Shown: positions 1 to 6,903 of the stretch, piece after piece | Numbering within the stretch: the first letter of the stretch is position 1 | How the letters are laid out: every line of letters begins with the position of its first letter | NCBI GenBank assembly: GCA_020719105.1 | Contig: DYQV01000006.1 | Coordinates: 1-22,288, forward strand | From: Rikenella microfusus | GTDB lineage: Bacteria > Bacteroidota > Bacteroidia > Bacteroidales > SZUA-534 | DNA length: 22,288 nt | Direction: 5' to 3' | The notes under the pieces: generated by a model | Database searches by the model: none | What the model was told of the DNA's origin: nothing | The model's input: only the letters and a program-made list of their open reading frames with translations | Position numbers and translations under genes: made by a program

Positions 1-191
1 GGCAACAACTGAGTTGAAGTTAAAGAAGTTTTATTTTTAAAGGCTTGTTATTTTTTAGCAATCTTTTTTAATTTTAACTCGATATGTTAAAAAACTCATT
101 TTAGCCTTTGAGGGTAAGTTATTTGTTATAAGTATATAATTATTAATTGGTTAATAGTTTGGGAGCCAGAAAGCGATTTTTACATCAAAGA

Positions 192-222
192 TTGAATAAA
201 TCGTCCCGAATTAGTAATCTTG
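192..222 (+). promoter_or_regulatory. Candidate promoter of the ornithine aminotransferase gene
   Basis: A TTG at 192-194 is followed after 20 bases by TAATCTTG (215-222), one mismatch from the Bacteroidota -7 element TAnnTTTG. This would start transcription near 229 and leave a leader of about 35 bases. The rest of bases 1-264 is AT-rich and holds no ORF or structure I can support. Confidence 0.4.
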
Positions 223-264
223 CAAAGTGAAAAACAATGTTAAACCGTTTAAAAAAAAGAAGTT

Positions 265-1485
265 ATGACAAAAATGACAGCACAGGAATACATGGATAGG
301 GAGTCAAAATATGGAGCACACAATTATCATCCGCTACCTGTTGTTTTGGATAAAGGAAAAGGACCTTTTGTATGGGATACCGATGGAAAACAATATTTCG
401 ATTTTTTGTCGGCCTATTCTGCTGTAAATCAAGGCCACTGTCATCCAAAGATTGTGAATGCCATGGTGGAGCAAGCCCAAAAAATTACACTTACCTCGCG
501 TGCATTTTATAACAGCAGTTTGGGAGAGTTTGAACAATACGTTACCAAATACTTTGGATACGAAAAAGTATTGCCTATGAATACCGGTGCCGAGGCCGAT
601 GAAACAGCTCTAAAGCTTTGCCGTAAATGGGGGTACCTGAAAAAAGGCATTCCAGCAGATCAAGCCAAAATTATTTGCTGTTTTGAAAACTTTCACGGAC
701 GGACCATTTCCATAGTCTCCATGAGTACCGATCCCGATTCTTATGGTGGATTTGGACCTTTTACTCCGGGTTTTGTTAAAATTCCTTACAACGACATTGC
801 TGCTCTTGAAAAAGAACTTCAGGATCCCAATGTAGCTGGTTTTATTGTGGAACCCATTCAAGGTGAAGCAGGGGTTTTTGTGCCTGACGAAGGCTATTTG
901 AAAAAAGCATCTGACTTGTGCAAGAAACACAACGTGCTTTTTATTGCCGATGAGGTGCAAACTGGTATTGCCCGCACCGGAAAGCTGTTGGCTGTTGATC
1001 ACGAAGGAGTGCGTCCGGATATTTTAATACTGGGAAAAGCCATATCAGGTGGTGTATTCCCAGTTTCTTGTGTGTTAGCTGATGACGAAATCATGCTTTG
1101 CATCAAACCCGGTGAGCACGGTTCCACTTTTGGAGGAAACCCAATAGCTGCTAAAGTTGCCATTGCAGCCCTTGAAGTGGTAAAAGAGGAGAAATTGGCT
1201 GAAAATGCTGAACGGTTGGGTAAAATTTTCAGGAGCGAATTCAGTGCCATCAAATCGGATATGATTGAACTGGTGCGCGGAAAAGGGTTATTAAATGCCG
1301 TAGTAATAAGAAATAAAAACGGTAAAACAGCTTGGGATGTTTGCGTAGCCATGAAAGAAAATGGTGTTTTGGCAAAACCAACCCATGGCAATATCATCCG
1401 TTTTGCTCCTCCTTTGGTTATTACTGAGGAACAATTGTATGAAGCTATTGGCTTAATCAAGAAAACGTTCAAGCAATTTGAATAA
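265..1485 (+). CDS. rocD: Ornithine aminotransferase (ornithine--oxo-acid transaminase)
   Basis: This cytosolic PLP enzyme of class-III aminotransferase type moves the delta-amino group of ornithine to 2-oxoglutarate, giving glutamate semialdehyde (which cyclises to pyrroline-5-carboxylate) and glutamate. It links arginine breakdown to proline and glutamate. The 406-residue length is normal for the family. Visible landmarks are NTGAEA (106-111, phosphate binding), EPIQGEAG (196-203), ADEVQTG with Asp229 facing the PLP ring nitrogen, the Schiff-base Lys258 in LILGKAISGG, and a downstream HGSTFGGNP motif. The N-terminal region YGAHNYHPLPVVL and the stretch GFGPFTPGF are typical of ornithine aminotransferases rather than acetylornithine or GABA aminotransferases. 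The gene appears monocistronic, with a candidate promoter upstream and a strong terminator 20 bases after the stop. No other arginine-breakdown gene lies next to it. Confidence 0.95.
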   Translation: MTKMTAQEYMDRESKYGAHNYHPLPVVLDKGKGPFVWDTDGKQYFDFLSAYSAVNQGHCHPKIVNAMVEQAQKITLTSRAFYNSSLGEFEQYVTKYFGYEKVLPMNTGAEADETALKLCRKWGYLKKGIPADQAKIICCFENFHGRTISIVSMSTDPDSYGGFGPFTPGFVKIPYNDIAALEKELQDPNVAGFIVEPIQGEAGVFVPDEGYLKKASDLCKKHNVLFIADEVQTGIARTGKLLAVDHEGVRPDILILGKAISGGVFPVSCVLADDEIMLCIKPGEHGSTFGGNPIAAKVAIAALEVVKEEKLAENAERLGKIFRSEFSAIKSDMIELVRGKGLLNAVVIRNKNGKTAWDVCVAMKENGVLAKPTHGNIIRFAPPLVITEEQLYEAIGLIKKTFKQFE

Positions 1486-1504
1486 AAAGAATTAAGCTAT
1501 ACTT

Positions 1505-1545
1505 AAAAGGGATGTTGGTGAGTTCACTGACATCCCTTTTTGTTT
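1505..1545 (+). terminator. Intrinsic terminator after rocD
   Basis: AAAAGGGATGT (1505-1515) pairs perfectly with ACATCCCTTTT (1530-1540). The inner bases extend the stem with wobble and Watson-Crick pairs down to a tiny loop, and a T-rich tail (TTTTTGTTTT) follows. It separates rocD from the next operon. Confidence 0.9.
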
Positions 1546-1664
1546 TATTAAGTGAAGATTGTTGCTATGTGTGCAAAAATCAATTTTTAAATTGCTCCTT
1601 CATTAATTTTTCACTTATAAAATTCGGATATCTACTGATAAAACCTTCCTATTGATTGATCTCT

Positions 1665-1696
1665 TTTGTACGGGATTCATTTCTTGTTTATGTTTG
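1665..1696 (+). promoter_or_regulatory. Promoter of the PqqD / ATP-grasp / decarboxylase operon
   Basis: TTTG at 1665-1668 is followed after exactly 20 bases by TATGTTTG (1689-1696), a full match to the Bacteroidota housekeeping consensus TTTG-N(about 20)-TAnnTTTG. This is the clearest promoter in the window. Transcription would start near 1703, giving a leader of about 55 bases. With the rocD terminator upstream, it argues that the next genes form a separate unit. Confidence 0.75.
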
Positions 1697-1757
1697 TTTT
1701 GATTTTTAAAGGAAAGTTATTTTTTGAATAATAATACAAACTTAAAATACTCCAATT

Positions 1758-2000
1758 ATGCTAATTAAAGGGAACATAGCACTCAGCGACAACGGCTTCG
1801 TTTTCAATCCTTCCTCCGGCGATTCATTTACTATGAACCATACAGGGAAAGAAGTAATTATGTTGATAAAAGAAGGGAAGACCATCAATGAAATAATTGA
1901 ATTGATGCTGGAAAAGTACGATGTAGATAAAATGACACTGGAAAGGTACTTGCTCGATTTTATGAATGATTTAAGTTCAAATAGCCTTCTGGAGGAATAA
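1758..2000 (+). CDS. Small PqqD-like protein (RiPP recognition element fold)
   Basis: This 80-residue protein has the pattern of the PqqD family: a short beta region (residues 1-27), then MNHTGKEVIMLIKEG (about 26-40), the helix TINEIIELMLEKY, and VDKMTLERYLLDFMNDL ending in a hydrophobic SLLEE tail. PqqD-type domains bind leader peptides and present them to a modifying enzyme, and related domains act as small partner proteins in other biosynthetic clusters. No signal peptide or membrane segment is present. It is the first gene of a tight operon, and its last codons contain GGAGG (1991-1995), which serves as the ribosome binding site of the next gene. No precursor-peptide ORF is visible nearby, so its partner could be encoded elsewhere, or the protein itself could be the carrier. 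The family call is fairly secure; the function is not known. Confidence 0.8.
   Translation: MLIKGNIALSDNGFVFNPSSGDSFTMNHTGKEVIMLIKEGKTINEIIELMLEKYDVDKMTLERYLLDFMNDLSSNSLLEE
1991..1995 (+). promoter_or_regulatory. Strong Shine-Dalgarno site inside the end of the PqqD-like gene
   Basis: GGAGG lies 7 bases before the ATG of the ATP-grasp gene and is part of the final codons of the upstream gene. Most starts in this window lack such a site. The arrangement suggests translational coupling and supports the start at 2003. Confidence 0.7.
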
Positions 2001-2002
2001 AT

Positions 2003-3049
2003 ATGACTAAACTGAAAGTAACTGTTGCCGTAACCGGACTTAACAACATTGACAGCCCGGGGCCTGGAATACCTGTAATAAGAGGTATAAAAGAGTCAAA
2101 TGATTTTGATGTTAGGATAATTGGCTTGGCTTATGAACATCTGGAACCGGGCATTTATATGCACGAATTGGTTGACAAAACTTATATGATTCCTTACCCC
2201 GCCGAAGGAAAGGATGCATTGTTTAATCGTTTGATGGAAATTCATGCCAAGGAAAAAATTGATGTCATAATCCCAAATTTTGATGCCGAACTATTTTCAT
2301 TTATCAAACTTGAAAAAAAATTAGAAGAAATTGGTATAAAAACATATCTGCCTACATTGGAACAATTTGAGGAACGGAACAAATCGAATCTACCAGAATA
2401 CGGGAAAAAATATGGGGTAAATGTTCCAAAAGGTGCTGAGGTTTTTAGTGTTTCCGATTTAAATAATGCACTCAAGTCAATGGAGTATCCAGTAATGATA
2501 AAAGGAAAATACTACGATGCCTATCCTGCGCATTCTGAATATCAGGCTGGATTATATTTTTCAAAAATGTCAGCAAAGTGGGGATTACCTGTTATAGTTC
2601 AGGAATTTATTAAGGGGACTGAAGTAAATGTGATTGCATTGGGTGATGGGAAAGGCAATTTAATGGCTGCGGTGCCTATGCGGAAACAATACATTACCGA
2701 TAAAGGAAAAGCCTGGGGAGGCATTACCATTGAAGATTCCACGATGCTCGATTTAGCAAAAAAAATTATCTCAAAAACCAAATGGAAAGGCGGTATGGAA
2801 TTGGAGCTAATTAGAACAACCGGTAATAAACTTTACCTGTTGGAGATTAATCCGAGAATTCCTGCGTGGGTTTATTTGGCAGTAGGCTCTGGACAAAATA
2901 TTCCGGAATCATTGCTGAAATTAGCCTTAGGAATTGAAGTTGAACCATTTACCCGCTATGATGTAGGTAAAATGTTTGTTCGGTACTCTTACGATATGAT
3001 TGTTGATTTGGAACTTTTTTCCAAGTTGGCAACTTCAGGAGAACTTTAA
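2003..3049 (+). CDS. ATP-grasp ligase (CarB/PylC-like), substrate unknown
   Basis: This 348-residue cytosolic enzyme has the ATP-grasp layout. An N-terminal pre-ATP-grasp fold carries SPGPGIPVIRGIK (18-30). The nucleotide lid follows, with MIKGK (165-169, ATP-binding lysine) and VQEFIKGTEVNV (199-210, adenine-contacting region). The metal-binding end is ELELI (266-270) and LLEINPRIPAW (279-289), with Glu281, Asn283 and Arg285. Enzymes of this type activate a carboxylate as an acyl-phosphate and join it to an amine, making amide or peptide bonds. Its overall look is closer to carbamoyl-phosphate-synthase-like and PylC-like ligases than to RimK. It starts 2 bases after the PqqD-like gene and lies 61 bases before a PLP decarboxylase, so its likely substrates are an amino acid and either the PqqD-like protein or a peptide bound to it. 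That role is inference. Confidence 0.85.
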   Translation: MTKLKVTVAVTGLNNIDSPGPGIPVIRGIKESNDFDVRIIGLAYEHLEPGIYMHELVDKTYMIPYPAEGKDALFNRLMEIHAKEKIDVIIPNFDAELFSFIKLEKKLEEIGIKTYLPTLEQFEERNKSNLPEYGKKYGVNVPKGAEVFSVSDLNNALKSMEYPVMIKGKYYDAYPAHSEYQAGLYFSKMSAKWGLPVIVQEFIKGTEVNVIALGDGKGNLMAAVPMRKQYITDKGKAWGGITIEDSTMLDLAKKIISKTKWKGGMELELIRTTGNKLYLLEINPRIPAWVYLAVGSGQNIPESLLKLALGIEVEPFTRYDVGKMFVRYSYDMIVDLELFSKLATSGEL

Positions 3050-3110
3050 TGAAATGGTGAGCGAAGAATAAATAGAATAAGTAAAAAAATAATAATAATA
3101 CCATACAAAT

Positions 3111-4457
3111 ATGTCAAAGCAACTTTTTGAACGACCAACCATAACAAAGTTAACACCCGGCGTACCATCGAAACATGGTGCAGGAACGGTAATTGCGCCC
3201 ATGCCATTAATTGATGGAGTTAAAGTAGATGATTTGATTGAACAATATGGCTCTCCGGTTTATGTATTCTCTGAACGCACTATCCGTAAAGCGATGGAAG
3301 ATATCAAAAGGGCGTTCAGCCTGCGTTATCAAAAAGTGCAAATGGCCTGGAGTTACAAAACCAACTACCTGGATTCTATTTGCCGGATTTTTCATAAGGA
3401 AGGATCATGGGCTGAGGTTGTTTCGGGTTTTGAATACGATAAGGCAATTAGAAATGGGGTGAAAGGTGAAAATATACTATTCAACGGACCGGCTAAAAGT
3501 GCATTAGAACTAGAAAAAGCTGCTCGCAATGGGTCGTTCATACACATCGATCATTTTGATGAGTTGTTTATGTTATCAGATATTTGTATGAGCAAAAATA
3601 TTGAAGCACGGGTAGCTATAAGGGTAAATATGGATATAGGTATTTATCCAAAATGGGATAGATTTGGTTTAAACTATGAAAATGGCGAAGCTTGGGATGC
3701 TATAAACCGAATTATGAATAACCCAAAACTTAAGCTCATGGGTTTGCATACACACATTGGTACATATATTATGAGTGTTGATGCTTACCGGATTGCAGCT
3801 TCAAAACTTGCGGAACTTGCTTGCAGCATTGCCCAAAAGTTCGATCATTATATTTCTTACATCGATATGGGCGGTGGTTTTGCTTCGAAGAATACGCTTC
3901 GAGGAGCTTACCTTTCCGGAGAAGACACTACACCATCCTTTGAAGAATATGCCGAAGCAATCACATCAGCCATTATAAATTCGCAGATAAAACCCGATAA
4001 ACTGCCAACTCTAATTTTGGAAACCGGAAGGGCACTTATTGATAACGCCGGTTCCATAGCTGGTTCCGTACTAGCCAACAAACGGCTTTCCGATGGACGA
4101 AGGGCAACCATTGTTGATGTTGGGGTGAACCTTCTTTTTACTGCATTTTGGTACGACCATAAAATACACCCGGTTAGCAATCATTCAGGGTTGGTTGAGG
4201 AGACCACCATCTATGGTCCATTATGCATGAATATTGATGTTTTAAGGCCATCACTCATGTTTCCTTCACTGAAGCGAGGCGATAGGTTTGTAATTACCAG
4301 AACTGGAGCATACAACAATACCCAATGGCTGCAGTTTATCACTACCCGTCCCAATGTTGTGTTAATTGACCAAAACAGGAAAGTACATTTGATTCGTAGA
4401 GCTGAAACGTTAGAAGATGTAGCGGCAAATGAGTTTATTCCGGAGTATTTGGGTTAG
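3111..4457 (+). CDS. PLP fold-III decarboxylase, diaminopimelate-decarboxylase-like, substrate unknown
   Basis: This 448-residue enzyme belongs to the alanine-racemase-fold (fold III) decarboxylases. The PLP lysine is Lys83 in WSYKTNYL. Further marks are HIGT (215-218), the glycine loop GGGF (254-257), ETGRALI (304-310, the usual EPGR region), and a C-terminal beta domain with GPLCMNIDVL (369-378) and TGAYNNTQW (398-406). In true diaminopimelate decarboxylases the Cys motif reads CESGD, where the Glu contacts substrate. Here it reads CMNID, keeping Cys372 and Asp376 but losing that Glu, so lysine synthesis is unlikely to be its job. An N-terminal extension of about 30 residues precedes the usual start of the fold. 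As third gene of the operon it probably decarboxylates the product or carrier-bound intermediate of the ATP-grasp step, which is inference. Family call high, substrate unknown. Confidence 0.85.
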   Translation: MSKQLFERPTITKLTPGVPSKHGAGTVIAPMPLIDGVKVDDLIEQYGSPVYVFSERTIRKAMEDIKRAFSLRYQKVQMAWSYKTNYLDSICRIFHKEGSWAEVVSGFEYDKAIRNGVKGENILFNGPAKSALELEKAARNGSFIHIDHFDELFMLSDICMSKNIEARVAIRVNMDIGIYPKWDRFGLNYENGEAWDAINRIMNNPKLKLMGLHTHIGTYIMSVDAYRIAASKLAELACSIAQKFDHYISYIDMGGGFASKNTLRGAYLSGEDTTPSFEEYAEAITSAIINSQIKPDKLPTLILETGRALIDNAGSIAGSVLANKRLSDGRRATIVDVGVNLLFTAFWYDHKIHPVSNHSGLVEETTIYGPLCMNIDVLRPSLMFPSLKRGDRFVITRTGAYNNTQWLQFITTRPNVVLIDQNRKVHLIRRAETLEDVAANEFIPEYLG

Positions 4458-4497
4458 GATGTTAGAGTTTAGAGATTAGAAACTAGAATTTAGTAAA

Positions 4498-4631
4498 GCC
4501 CCAAAGGGGCGCAAGAACAAAGCCCGGGGCACTTGTCTCGCTTTAGCGGAACGCCCCGGAAATAATAGAAAAAAACCGTTAGCGGTGCATCCAATTATGT
4601 TGCAATGGAATGGCAATGTAACATGCACCGC
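4498..4631 (+). repeat. Dispersed palindromic intergenic repeat, copy 1
   Basis: Three hairpins lie in a row. GCCCC-AAA-GGGGC is at 4498-4510. CCGGGGC (4524-4530) pairs with GCCCCGG (4553-4559) and encloses CGCTTTAGCG. GCGGTGCAT (4582-4590) pairs with ATGCACCGC (4623-4631) around a loop containing TTGC/GCAA. A second copy in the same orientation lies at 8831-8956. The first 27 bases from CCAAAGGGGCG differ at one position, and the GCGGTGCAT block of about 52 bases at about five. The element sits between the decarboxylase and the urea-transporter fusion and contains no ORF. It is the kind of mobile non-coding repeat often found between Bacteroidota genes. Confidence 0.85.
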
Positions 4632-4681
4632 AAAATAGTTATAACAATTGGAAATGGAAGTTGGAAGTCAGAAGTTAGCTA

Positions 4682-4712
4682 CCAGTAACCAGTAACCAGT
4701 AACCAGTAACCA
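4682..4712 (+). repeat. Heptanucleotide tandem repeat upstream of the urea transporter fusion
   Basis: CCAGTAA occurs four times in a row (4682-4709), followed by a partial CCA, ending 13 bases before the ATG at 4726. Less regular GAAGTTGGAAGTC-like DNA precedes it and reappears after repeat copy 2 at 8980-9000. Confidence 0.85.
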
Positions 4713-4725
4713 TCAACAAAAAAAT

Positions 4726-6903
4726 ATGCTCAAAACAAGTAAATTATTCACATTTTTTCAAGGAGTCCTACGAAGCTACTCCCAGATATTTTTTTCAGAA
4801 AGCTACTGGTTTGCTATTCCTTTGGTTTTAGTATCGTTCCTAGATGTTTCAGCAGGTTTTAGCGGTTTAATTGCTGTATTAACAGCTAATACAGCGGCTT
4901 CGTTATTAAAGTTTGATAAGTTAACCATACTCAAAGGATTTTATGGTTTTAACAGTTTGTTGGTGGGTTTGGGTTTGGGTTACTATTTTGAAATTGCCTT
5001 GGTAGTAATCATTATGGCTATTTTTTCAGGTTTTTTAACCCTTCTCATCACCATTACATTTCAGGGAATTTTAGGTAAATATTACCTACCCTATCTTTCC
5101 ATTCCATTTTTAATCTGTATCTGGATTGTTTTAAGTGCCCGTGGAATGATACAAGGAATAGAAAGCAATCAAAGTGGTGTTTATCTAATTAATAAACTGT
5201 TTAATATTGGAGGTAATCCAGTGGTGAGTGTCCATCAATGGTGGGTAGGGACAATTACATCCAATTTTTTGAATAGTTATTTACTTTCGCTAGGAGCCAT
5301 CTTTTTTCAGTTTAATGTTTTTGCCGGAATTGTAGTCGCCATTGCATTGTTATTCTATTCCAGAATAGCATGGGTACTTTCTTTATTGGGTTATAGTGTT
5401 GCTTTTTTTGCCTATTCATTTTTAGGTATGGATATGAATCAGCTCGGATATAGTTACATCGGCTTTAATTTTATTTTAGGAGCAATGGCCATAGGTGGGT
5501 ATTTTTATATTCCATCGAGGCAATCATTCTTCTGGGCGTTTGCCATAACACCTATAATTGCATTGGTAGCGGCAGGAATGCTCGGATTACTCAAACCCTT
5601 AAATCTGGCCTTGCTTTCGTTACCTTTCAATGTGGTTTTGTTAACATTTATTTACTCACTTCGGTTCCGGACAGTCCCCAGTAATTTTAAAGAAGTTCAA
5701 ATACAGGAAGGAACGCCGGAGAGAAATCTTTATTCTTATCAAAGCTTTATCAAGCGATTTCCAAACTTTGGTTGGTTGCCAATAAAACTTCCATTTTATG
5801 GTGAATGGCTTGTAAATCAAGGACACAATGGGGATGAAACCCATCAAGGGGAATGGGCCAATGCCTGGGATTTTGTAATTGTTAACAACGATTCGGCTCA
5901 GTTTTGTGATGAAGGAAATTTTTGTACCGATTATTATTGTTTTGGCCAACATGTGATTGCACCAGCCGAAGGTACTGTTGTTATTGTTGTAGATGGAATT
6001 GAAGATAACCCAATTGGTCAGGTAAATACCCAAAAGAATTGGGGAAATACGGTTATTATTAAACACGCTGAAGGTTTGTATTCAAAATTGTGCCATCTTA
6101 AAAAAGGTTCCATTGTGGTTAAGGCTGGCGATACGGTTCATTATGGCCAGATAATAGGAAAAGTCGGGAATTCAGGGCGTTCACCTTATCCACACTTACA
6201 TTTCCAACTACAGGCAACCCCCTATATTGGTTCAAAAACTTTAAAATATCCGCTAACTGCCTATTTGGAAGATGGGAAAGAGATTAAAACTTTTAGCTAT
6301 CCGTTAAAGGAGCAAAAAGTTAAAACCATGGAAGAAAATATACTTCTTAAAAAAGCATTCAATTATATGCCCGGAACCCAGTTGAAATGGAGTATCAAAA
6401 CCCCAAAAGGTAAAGAAAAAGTAAACTGGGAAATTTTTACAAACGCCTATAATAAATCCTACATTTATTGTAATTCAACAAAATCGGTGGCCTATTTTCA
6501 GAACGATGGTGTTTACTTTTATTTTACCCATTTTGATGGAGATAAAAAGTCGTTGCTTCATTCGTTTTATTTGGCAGCTTTCCGGCTTCCTTTGGTATTT
6601 ATCAATGGCTATGCCTCCACCGATTCGTTGCCTGTAAACCGTACCTTTAAAGGGTGGCGATTATTTCTTCACGATTTTACGGCACCTTTTTATCTATATC
6701 TGAAAACTAATTTTGAAGTTTCTATGACATTAATAGGTTCTGAGTTCGATGTTGATTGCTTTGATTATAAGTCAAAACTTTCAGGATATTCTTTCAGGCG
6801 ATTGGTTTTTTCAAAAAACTTTAAACTGAGAGTAAACAACAATAATAGTTTAAAACTTATAAACGAAAACTTACAAATTGAAGCGGTATGCGAACCTTAT
6901 TAA
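4726..6903 (+). CDS. Urea-transporter-like membrane protein fused to an M23-type peptidase domain
   Basis: This 725-residue protein has two recognisable parts. Residues about 20-315 are a multi-spanning membrane domain like the urea transporter family, including FYGFNSLLVGLGLG (72-85) and the second-half counterpart IGFNFILGAMAIGGYF (245-260). Residues about 350-505 are a M23 (LytM-type) zinc metallopeptidase-like domain: GDETHQGEWANAWDF (369-383) with candidate ligands His373 and Asp382, the APAEGTVV strand (412-419), CHLKKGSIVVKAGDTVHYGQIIGKVG (456-481), and PHLHFQL (489-495) with His490 and His492. The last 200 residues are a predicted soluble beta-rich tail that I do not recognise. The likely reading is an inner-membrane channel with a periplasmic peptidoglycan-cleaving or peptidoglycan-binding arm. 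The spacing between His373 and Asp382 is longer than the usual HxxxD, so catalysis is not certain. It overlaps the next gene by 16 bases. Confidence 0.85.
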   Translation: MLKTSKLFTFFQGVLRSYSQIFFSESYWFAIPLVLVSFLDVSAGFSGLIAVLTANTAASLLKFDKLTILKGFYGFNSLLVGLGLGYYFEIALVVIIMAIFSGFLTLLITITFQGILGKYYLPYLSIPFLICIWIVLSARGMIQGIESNQSGVYLINKLFNIGGNPVVSVHQWWVGTITSNFLNSYLLSLGAIFFQFNVFAGIVVAIALLFYSRIAWVLSLLGYSVAFFAYSFLGMDMNQLGYSYIGFNFILGAMAIGGYFYIPSRQSFFWAFAITPIIALVAAGMLGLLKPLNLALLSLPFNVVLLTFIYSLRFRTVPSNFKEVQIQEGTPERNLYSYQSFIKRFPNFGWLPIKLPFYGEWLVNQGHNGDETHQGEWANAWDFVIVNNDSAQFCDEGNFCTDYYCFGQHVIAPAEGTVVIVVDGIEDNPIGQVNTQKNWGNTVIIKHAEGLYSKLCHLKKGSIVVKAGDTVHYGQIIGKVGNSGRSPYPHLHFQLQATPYIGSKTLKYPLTAYLEDGKEIKTFSYPLKEQKVKTMEENILLKKAFNYMPGTQLKWSIKTPKGKEKVNWEIFTNAYNKSYIYCNSTKSVAYFQNDGVYFYFTHFDGDKKSLLHSFYLAAFRLPLVFINGYASTDSLPVNRTFKGWRLFLHDFTAPFYLYLKTNFEVSMTLIGSEFDVDCFDYKSKLSGYSFRRLVFSKNFKLRVNNNNSLKLINENLQIEAVCEPY

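Noticed and set aside
999..1472. 157-codon open frame on the minus strand
   Set aside because: It lies wholly inside rocD in antisense, lacks any recognisable domain, and rocD is certain from its motifs.
1550..1757. Possible precursor peptide gene before the PqqD-like gene
   Set aside because: The only ATG-started frame seen is about 7 codons long, and no downstream intergenic gap of the operon holds a plausible peptide ORF either.
1758..2000. Acyl carrier protein as the identity of the 80-residue protein
   Set aside because: There is no helix-borne DSL serine for phosphopantetheine; the pattern of strands and helices fits PqqD instead.
4682..4712. CRISPR-like short repeats
   Set aside because: The units are contiguous heptamers without spacers, and no cas gene is present.
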